Part shown: positions 5,807-10,992 of the stretch, one piece after another | Numbering within the stretch: the stretch's first letter is position 1 | Layout of the letters: every line of letters starts with the position of its first letter | Source of the DNA: JBBQHM01 sp038323965 | GTDB taxonomy: Bacteria; Verrucomicrobiota; Verrucomicrobiia; Chthoniobacterales; UBA10450 | Direction: 5' to 3' | Length of the DNA stretch: 10,992 nucleotides | NCBI GenBank assembly: GCA_038323965.1 | Contig: JBBQHM010000071.1 | Span: 1 to 10,992 of the forward strand | Made by a program: the position numbers and the translations under genes | The notes under the pieces: generated by a model | The model's database searches: none | What the model was told of the DNA's origin: nothing | What the model saw: the letters and a program-made list of their open reading frames with translations, nothing else

Positions 5807-6910
5807 ATGCGCGTCCTGATCGCGCCGGATAAATTCAAGGGCTCACTGCCCGCTCGCGCAGTAGCGGAAAACATCGCGCTGGGAGTTCGCGATGTCTTTC
5901 CGGACGCGGAAATTGATTTCGCGCAGATAGCGGACGGCGGGGAAGGAACAGCAGAAGCGTTTTTCGAGCTGGGTGGAGGGGATTGGGTGGAATGCGGTGC
6001 GCACGACGCGCTGGGCCGACCGATTGTGGCCCGCTACCTCTGGCGAGTAAAACTGGCGAGCGCAGTGCTCGAGATGAGCGAAGCCGCGGGAATGCGAGGA
6101 GTAAATGCCGGCGAGAGAGATATCATGCGCGCCACCACTTTCGGGGTTGGAGAAATGATGCTGGCGGCGCGAGAACGAGGCGCGCGCGAAATCGTCATGG
6201 CGCTGGGAGGCAGCGCAACGAACGACGGTGGCTTCGGCTTGGCGCGTGCGTTGGGCTTTCGCTTTCTCGCCGGCGACAATGACCTCACGCACGGTCCGGA
6301 AGAGCTGCTGCGATTGACGCGCATCGTTCCGCCGGACGAACTGAGTTTGCCACGAGTCGTTGGGGCGTTCGATGTTCGCAATCCGCTCCTGGGTGCAGAA
6401 GGTGCCACCCGGGTTTTTAGCAAACAAAAAGGCGCGACGATTACACAATCGACGCTGCTTGAACAAGCGTTGTCGCAGTTGGCCGACATCGCTGCGCGCG
6501 ATCTCGGGACCGACTTTCGTGATGCTGCCGGCGCGGGAGCAGCGGGCGGCCTGGGTTTTGGCCTGCTCACTTTTTGCGACGCGACGCTGCGTCCGGGCTT
6601 CGACTTCATTGCCGCTGAGACAGGCTTGGAAGCGTGCCTTGCTTCGGCGAATTTCGTCATCACCGGCGAGGGAAAACTCGATGCCCAAACTCTCGCAGGA
6701 AAAGCGCCCGCCGGGGTCAGCGTTCTGGCGCGCAAACACCGGAAGCGCGTTTTCGCGATTGTTGGAATGTCCGATTCCACTGCGGACCAATTGTTTGACC
6801 GTGTCTTTGTTTTAGCCCGGTCAGTGACCGATCAAGCAGCGGCGATGGAAAATGCACCTGGCCTTTTGCGGGAGCGCGCGAGGGAACTAGCCCGCACGCT
6901 GGCCGGATGA
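5807..6910 (+). CDS. Glycerate kinase (type I, GarK/GlxK family)
   Basis: Phosphorylates D-glycerate with ATP, feeding it into glycolysis. Relatives make 2-phosphoglycerate, in glycolate/glyoxylate or serine-related catabolism. The protein has 367 aa, about the normal length (PF02595). Motifs in order: IAPDKFKGSL (5-14), QIADGGEGTAE (40-50), the phosphate-type loop ALGGSATNDGG (132-142), GAGAAGGLGFGLL (242-254) and the strongly conserved ITGEGKLDAQTLAGKAPAGV (285-304). ATG 5807 comes 5 nt after the gatB stop, so the two are probably co-transcribed, although no shared function is evident. The 3' end overlaps the convergent carbonic-anhydrase-like gene by 24 bp. A long antisense open frame opposite this gene is a codon-bias shadow. 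The exact phosphorylation position (2 or 3) is inferred from family only. Confidence 0.95.
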   Translation: MRVLIAPDKFKGSLPARAVAENIALGVRDVFPDAEIDFAQIADGGEGTAEAFFELGGGDWVECGAHDALGRPIVARYLWRVKLASAVLEMSEAAGMRGVNAGERDIMRATTFGVGEMMLAARERGAREIVMALGGSATNDGGFGLARALGFRFLAGDNDLTHGPEELLRLTRIVPPDELSLPRVVGAFDVRNPLLGAEGATRVFSKQKGATITQSTLLEQALSQLADIAARDLGTDFRDAAGAGAAGGLGFGLLTFCDATLRPGFDFIAAETGLEACLASANFVITGEGKLDAQTLAGKAPAGVSVLARKHRKRVFAIVGMSDSTADQLFDRVFVLARSVTDQAAAMENAPGLLRERARELARTLAG

Positions 6911-7468
6911 ATTCTCGACGGAGCCACGGAAATATTTCGCGTTTTCGACATATTTCAGCGCCCAGTGAGCAATTGCTTTTTGGTCGGAGAGGCTCAGTTG
7001 TCTCACCACCTTTGCCGGGGAACCAACCACCAGTGAGCCGGGTGGAATTTTCGTGTTCGTGGTGATGAGGGAGTTCGCGCCGATAATCGAGCGCGCTCCA
7101 ATCTCAGCACCATCGAGGATGATTGCGCCCATTCCAACGAGCACTTCGTCCTCCACGGTGCAGGCGTGCACGATTGCTCCGTGGCCGACGGTCACCAGCT
7201 CGCCGACAAAACAAGGGAAGTCGTCGGACAGATGAATGACGGCTCCATCCTGAATGTTCGAGCGTGGGCCAACGACAATGCGATTGATGTCCCCCCGTAA
7301 TACGGCGGAGAACCAGACGCTTGATTGCTCATCGAGCGTCACGTCGCCGACGACTGTTGCGTTGGGTGCGACCCACGCAGTCGCGTGAATGCGTGGGCCA
7401 CGGTTTAGACGTTGTTTAATGCCGGCAGTACCGACGGGGAGCGAATCGGGTGGGATCGATGCTGGCAT
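6887..7468 (-). CDS. Gamma-carbonic-anhydrase-like left-handed beta-helix protein
   Basis: Protein of 193 aa of the gamma-class carbonic anhydrase / YrdA / PaaY group: a trimeric left-handed beta-helix built from hexapeptide repeats, with zinc (or iron) at subunit interfaces. The three metal-ligand histidines are present: H79 in AVIHLSDD, and H96 and H101 in VGHGAIVHACTV. R58 and D60 in LRGD and Q73/D74 in NIQDGAVIH match structural and catalytic positions. GMGAIILDGAEIG and SLVVGSPAKVVR close the helix, and a C-terminal alpha-helix follows. Many relatives of this length have weak or no carbonic anhydrase activity, so hydration of CO2 is possible but not shown. The start is ATG 7468; no good Shine-Dalgarno is visible, and a REP-like repeat lies immediately upstream. 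The stop lies 24 bp inside the 3' end of the convergent glycerate kinase gene. Confidence 0.9.
   Translation of the reverse strand: MPASIPPDSLPVGTAGIKQRLNRGPRIHATAWVAPNATVVGDVTLDEQSSVWFSAVLRGDINRIVVGPRSNIQDGAVIHLSDDFPCFVGELVTVGHGAIVHACTVEDEVLVGMGAIILDGAEIGARSIIGANSLITTNTKIPPGSLVVGSPAKVVRQLSLSDQKAIAHWALKYVENAKYFRGSVENSSGQRAG
7436..7441 (+). promoter_or_regulatory. Shine-Dalgarno-like GGGGAG upstream of GTG 7450
   Basis: GGGGAG ends 8 nt before the GTG at 7450 and is the best ribosome-site match for the long fusion gene. It lies inside the opposite-strand carbonic-anhydrase-like coding region, so it may be coincidental. The alternative GTG at 7582 has a GGGAAGAGG stretch (7558-7566), but 15 nt away, which is long. 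Confidence 0.35.
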
Positions 7469-10400
7469 CAGGCGCGACGGGGTCCCTCGACTTCGCTCGG
7501 GATGACCGCAGTGTGGCGTATAGAGTGAATGATGCCGGCCGAAATGACAAACGTCGTGGGAAGAGGCAACCTATCGCTCCTGTGACTGAAGATCCGTCGC
7601 CCGGCATCACCCCTTTTGTTTTCGCTGACCCAGCCGGGAAGCGCTGGCCGCGGCTCCGTCTCTTCCTGCTGACCTTCGGCGTTCTCGCGTTCTTCGGGAC
7701 GGTCTGGTTTGTGCAGACGCTTTTTGTGACTCCCGAAATGCAGGTGCCTTTTGCCCTGCGCCAGTTAAAGGGACAATTGAAGGCGTTGGAAAAGGAAAAT
7801 CCGAGTGGAGTACCGCCGAATGCCAATTCGTTACTATGGCAAAAATTCGGCGCTGCCCGACAGGCGGCGAGGAAGGCTTCGCCTGCCTCCGTGAATAATT
7901 CACAGGTGCCAGCGAGACCGCGCAGAAAACTCCCCGATAACGAGGTCCGCCTTGCCTTTTATATCAATGGTGATCCCTATAGCTATTCCTCGTTAGAACA
8001 GCATGCTTCGCAGATCACGCACGTTTGTCCGGAGTGGATGCAGATGGTAAATGGGCTAGGTGATTTGCAGGTCGATTCGGACGTTCGCCTGCCAAAACTG
8101 ACCGCAGCCAAGGGCATCGCGCTAATGCCTTTGCTGACAAATCTACTGGGCGACGCCTGGCAGCCGGAGGCAGTAGAGAATGTCGCGCATGGACCGGTGG
8201 AACGACAGGATCGATTTATCGCGAACGTTCTAACAATTCTTCGCGACGCGCATGCGGCCGGGGTGGTGGTGGATTGGGAACAACTCGATCCAGCGTATAA
8301 AAAGGATTTCACGGCACTACTTATTAAATTCAGCGACGCGCTGCATGCTGATGGGAAACAGCTTTGGCTTTGCGTATCCCCCGGGCAGGAGTTGGATTAT
8401 ATTGACTTCGATCAGCTGTCAGAACACATCGACCGCTACGTCGCGCTGTTATTTGACGAGACATCAGATATCGACACGCCGGGCCCGCTCGGATCGCGCG
8501 CATGGTTCGAAGGTTGGCTCCATGTTTTACTGGAGGATTCCGACCCTCAACAATGGGTGATCGCGCTCGGAAGCTATGGATACGATTGGACTGAGGGTGC
8601 GAAAAAGGCAGAGTTGATCAGCTTCCCGGAGGCGATGAGTCGCGCGACAAACGCGGACGTCGCTAGCGCGGTAGTAAATGCGCCCCTCTATAATCCTTAC
8701 TTTTACTATGAGGATGCCGATAAGCAGCACAGTGTCTGGTTTCTGGATGTAATTACGTTCTTAAATCAGCTGCGCGAGGTTCGCGATCAGAAGGCGGGAG
8801 GTGTCGCGATCTACCGCCTCGGGACGGAGGACACCGCCATCTGGGAAGCGTTGGGAGTGCAGCGCGATTTCCGTTTCGATACGCCAACGAAGCATAACAT
8901 CGAAATTCTCAAAGGCACTGACACCATTACCGACGTCGGCGAGGGAGAAGTCGTCACGGTCGACGAATCGCGGGCTGATGGAAGCCGGACTACTAGCATT
9001 GATAACGACGGATTCCTGGTCGCGAACTACGATAAGTTTCCCGAGTTCCCGACGCTCTATCATCAGGGAGCAGGCGGCACGCACGACGTTACCCTTACCT
9101 TTGACGACGGGCCAGATCCGGAGTGGACCCCAAAGATATTGGACATCCTCAAAGCGCAGAAGTTGAAGGCCGTCTTCTTTGTCTGTGGCGTGAATGCGGA
9201 ACGCTACCCGGCCCTTGTGCGCCGGATGCTGGACGAAGGTCACGAAATCGGCAATCACACTTACTACCATCCGAACCTTGCGCTTTGCTGGCCGGAACAC
9301 ATCAGGCTGGAATTGAATGCGACGCAGCTACTGATCGGGTCCATCACCGGTCGGGCGACCACCTTGTTTCGACCACCCTACGCGGCGGACACGCAACCAT
9401 CGAAACTAAGCGAACTTGAACCTTTGCGAATCGCACAGGAATTAAACTACCTCGCCGTCCTGGAAAATATTGATCCGCAAGACTGGGCAAAACCAGGTGC
9501 CAACGTCATCCTGCAAAGGGTCAAACAGCAGCGGCACGAGGGTAGCATTATCCTGCTTCACGATGGCGGGGGCGATCGATCACAGACGGTCAATGCGCTG
9601 CCACTCATCATCGAATACCTGCGCACGCGTGGTGACACCATCGTTCCACTTAGTACGTTACTCGGGACTACGCGCGATAAGTTGATGCCGCTGCTCGAGA
9701 ATCACGGCCAGTCGTTATCTCACTTTATTAGCAATTCGGGCTTTCGCATTTATCATACGCTCGAAGCGTTCCTTTGGGCTTTCATGATTGTAGCAACCGG
9801 GCTAGTCGTCTTACGAACCCTGGTAGTGATCTGGTTGGCATATCGATTTCGGAGGTTTCCCCAGACGGCTTACTCCGAGCCGGTCAGTGTAGTGATCGCC
9901 GCGTTCAACGAAGCGAAGGTCATAGGCGCGACGTTAACTTCATTACTGCAAAGCGAATTCGGCGCCGAGATTGAAGTTATTGTTATAGACGATGGATCGA
10001 CTGATGGAACTTCAAGGGAAGTGTTACAAATAGCAGAAGGCGACAGTCGGGTTAATTTGATCAGGCAGGAAAACCTCGGGAAAGCCCGGGCGTTGCAGAG
10101 GGGACTCGCCGCCGCGCACCACGGTGTCATCGTTTTTATCGATGCGGACACGCACTGCCAGCCTGATACCATTGCACAGTTAGTTTCACCCATGAGCGAC
10201 GCTGCCATTGGCGCGGTGAGTGGCCATGCCAAAGTAGGAAATCTGCGAAGCTTCATCGCGCGTTGTCAGTCCCTAGAATATACCTGTGGATTCAATCTCG
10301 ACCGACGAGCCTATACCCGCTGGAACTGCATTACGGTAGTGCCGGGCGCGATCAGTGCAGTACGTAAATCCGCGATCGACGGAGCTGGCGGGCTGAGTTT

Positions 10401-10950
10401 GCAAACCTTAGCCGAAGATACAGATCTTACCCTCGCGCTGCATCGGGAAAGTCAGCGTATCATCTACGTCCCCGGCGCGATTGCTTGGACGGAAGCGCCG
10501 GAGACAGTTACGACGTTGGCACGTCAGCGATTTCGATGGGCCTACGGAACTCTGCAATGTCTGTGGAAACATCGCGACATGGTATTTAACTGGAAGTATC
10601 GCGCACTGGGCTGGTTTAGTCTGCCAAGTGTCTGGTTCTTCCAGATCATCCTGGTGGCGATCACTCCTATGGTTGATCTTCTATTACTTATGTCGCTGCC
10701 ATTTGGCGCGTGGCGAGCTCTCCTTCCTTTCGTCATTACCTTCCTTTCCATTGACGTCATCCTGGCCGTACTCGCCTGCATCCTGGAACGCGAAAATGTC
10801 ATGAACGCGTGGCGGATTCTGCCGATGCGTCTGATCTATCGCCCGATGTTGAGCTACGTTATCTGGAAGGCAATTCTACGGGCGTTAAAGGGTGCGTTTG
10901 TTAGCTGGGGTAAATTGGAAAGGACAGCGAGCGTGCCGGTGAGGGCTTGA
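7450..10950 (+). CDS. GH18-like / NodB deacetylase / GT2 fusion, polysaccharide synthase
   Basis: Large membrane protein (1166 codons from GTG 7450) probably making and trimming a beta-linked N-acetylhexosamine polymer. A first helix (69-93) leads to an outside GH18-like domain (about 166-469) with VVVDWEQLD, E277 being the likely acid. A NodB deacetylase (about 545-735) follows: TFDDGPD (D552, D553), HEIGNHTYYH (H603, H607), FRPPYA (641-645), D678-W679, LLHDG (H704); all metal and catalytic positions are kept. A helix (772-797) re-enters the membrane. The GT2 domain (about 811-1030) carries IDDGSTDGT (D847, D848), DADT (D898, D900), AEDTDL (E989, D990) and QRFRW (1026-1030), as in processive PgaC-type synthases. 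Three or so C-terminal membrane segments end it. The start is uncertain: residues 8-19 are encoded by a REP-like repeat and the first codons overlap the divergent gene, so GTG 7582 (residue 45) is a real alternative. The polymer's identity is inferred. Confidence 0.92.
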   Translation: MGSMLASGATGSLDFARDDRSVAYRVNDAGRNDKRRGKRQPIAPVTEDPSPGITPFVFADPAGKRWPRLRLFLLTFGVLAFFGTVWFVQTLFVTPEMQVPFALRQLKGQLKALEKENPSGVPPNANSLLWQKFGAARQAARKASPASVNNSQVPARPRRKLPDNEVRLAFYINGDPYSYSSLEQHASQITHVCPEWMQMVNGLGDLQVDSDVRLPKLTAAKGIALMPLLTNLLGDAWQPEAVENVAHGPVERQDRFIANVLTILRDAHAAGVVVDWEQLDPAYKKDFTALLIKFSDALHADGKQLWLCVSPGQELDYIDFDQLSEHIDRYVALLFDETSDIDTPGPLGSRAWFEGWLHVLLEDSDPQQWVIALGSYGYDWTEGAKKAELISFPEAMSRATNADVASAVVNAPLYNPYFYYEDADKQHSVWFLDVITFLNQLREVRDQKAGGVAIYRLGTEDTAIWEALGVQRDFRFDTPTKHNIEILKGTDTITDVGEGEVVTVDESRADGSRTTSIDNDGFLVANYDKFPEFPTLYHQGAGGTHDVTLTFDDGPDPEWTPKILDILKAQKLKAVFFVCGVNAERYPALVRRMLDEGHEIGNHTYYHPNLALCWPEHIRLELNATQLLIGSITGRATTLFRPPYAADTQPSKLSELEPLRIAQELNYLAVLENIDPQDWAKPGANVILQRVKQQRHEGSIILLHDGGGDRSQTVNALPLIIEYLRTRGDTIVPLSTLLGTTRDKLMPLLENHGQSLSHFISNSGFRIYHTLEAFLWAFMIVATGLVVLRTLVVIWLAYRFRRFPQTAYSEPVSVVIAAFNEAKVIGATLTSLLQSEFGAEIEVIVIDDGSTDGTSREVLQIAEGDSRVNLIRQENLGKARALQRGLAAAHHGVIVFIDADTHCQPDTIAQLVSPMSDAAIGAVSGHAKVGNLRSFIARCQSLEYTCGFNLDRRAYTRWNCITVVPGAISAVRKSAIDGAGGLSLQTLAEDTDLTLALHRESQRIIYVPGAIAWTEAPETVTTLARQRFRWAYGTLQCLWKHRDMVFNWKYRALGWFSLPSVWFFQIILVAITPMVDLLLLMSLPFGAWRALLPFVITFLSIDVILAVLACILERENVMNAWRILPMRLIYRPMLSYVIWKAILRALKGAFVSWGKLERTASVPVRA
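7473..7506 (-). repeat. Second copy of the REP-like arm, in the divergent promoter region
   Basis: On the minus strand this reads GTCATCCCGAGCGAAGTC and onward, matching the left arm at 1736-1769 at 32 of 34 positions. No facing partner arm was found, so this is a single arm, although a weaker same-direction CGAAATGAC occurs at 7540-7548. It sits where the carbonic-anhydrase-like gene and the fusion gene diverge, and in the fusion's longest frame it encodes SLDFARDD, a peptide produced by the repeat and not by a protein family. Confidence 0.85.
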
Positions 10951-10959
10951 TTGCAACCG

Positions 10960-10992
10960 ATGCGAATTCTCGTTATCGAGGATGAAAAGAAG
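10960..10992 (+). CDS. Response regulator receiver domain, N-terminal 11 codons (runs off the right edge)
   Basis: After the fusion gene's TGA (10948-10950) and a 9-base gap, an ATG at 10960 opens MRILVIEDEKK up to the window end. The hydrophobic strand followed by an acidic E-D-E cluster is the characteristic beginning of a two-component response-regulator receiver domain (OmpR/PhoB-like starts look just like this). The acidic residues would bind the Mg2+ needed for phosphorylation. Tight spacing suggests an operon with the polysaccharide synthase. The output domain, the phospho-acceptor Asp and any histidine kinase lie beyond the window, so the class is not determined. Confidence 0.75.
   Translation, partial: MRILVIEDEKK

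Noticed and set aside
5843..6790. 315-codon open frame on the minus strand opposite the glycerate kinase
   Set aside because: It has no recognisable motifs, an Arg/Ser/Gln-rich composition typical of shadow frames in GC-biased genes, and lies wholly within a certain gene on the other strand.

Overview
The window is a bacterial chromosomal segment of moderately high GC, densely coding. It carries mostly housekeeping genes plus one very large envelope polysaccharide gene. Several traits suggest a soil-type Verrucomicrobiota bacterium (Chthoniobacterales-like): a class III cyclase of a subtype I associate with that group, a GxxExxY protein, and short dispersed repeats of the GTCATCCCGAGCG and CACAAAGG types. 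This placement is an inference from family resemblance, not a tested result.

Layout. Positions 1-465 (minus strand) hold the N-terminal part of a class III adenylate/guanylate cyclase that runs off the left edge. Divergent from it, on the plus strand, is a run of metabolic genes. It starts with a PLP-dependent trans-sulfuration enzyme (568-1728), followed by a REP-like palindrome (1736-1818). Next come chorismate synthase aroC (1826-2923) and a CvpA-type membrane protein (2920-3843) that overlaps aroC by 4 bases. A small GxxExxY protein (3875-4285) follows, bracketed by 31-bp inverted repeats, and then gatB (4320-5801) and a glycerate kinase (5807-6910). A gamma-carbonic-anhydrase-like protein (7468-6887, minus strand) converges on the kinase and overlaps it by 24 bp.

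From about 7450 to 10950 lies one very long plus-strand gene. It fuses a membrane anchor, a GH18-like glycosidase domain, a NodB polysaccharide deacetylase and a processive GT2 glycosyltransferase with C-terminal membrane helices. Nine bases after its stop, a response-regulator gene starts and runs off the right edge.

How the parts relate. The trans-sulfuration, chorismate, tRNA amidotransferase and glycerate kinase genes are ordinary metabolism and translation; they are co-directional but do not form one pathway. The GH18/NodB/GT2 fusion combines on one polypeptide the jobs usually shared by PgaC-like (polymerise) and PgaB-like (deacetylate, hydrolyse) proteins. The adjacent response regulator may control it.

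The least explained signals are the repeats. One is the GxxExxY gene set precisely between matching inverted repeats built of 9-nt units, inserted between two otherwise closely spaced genes. The other is a REP-like family present at two places, each touching the start of a coding region.
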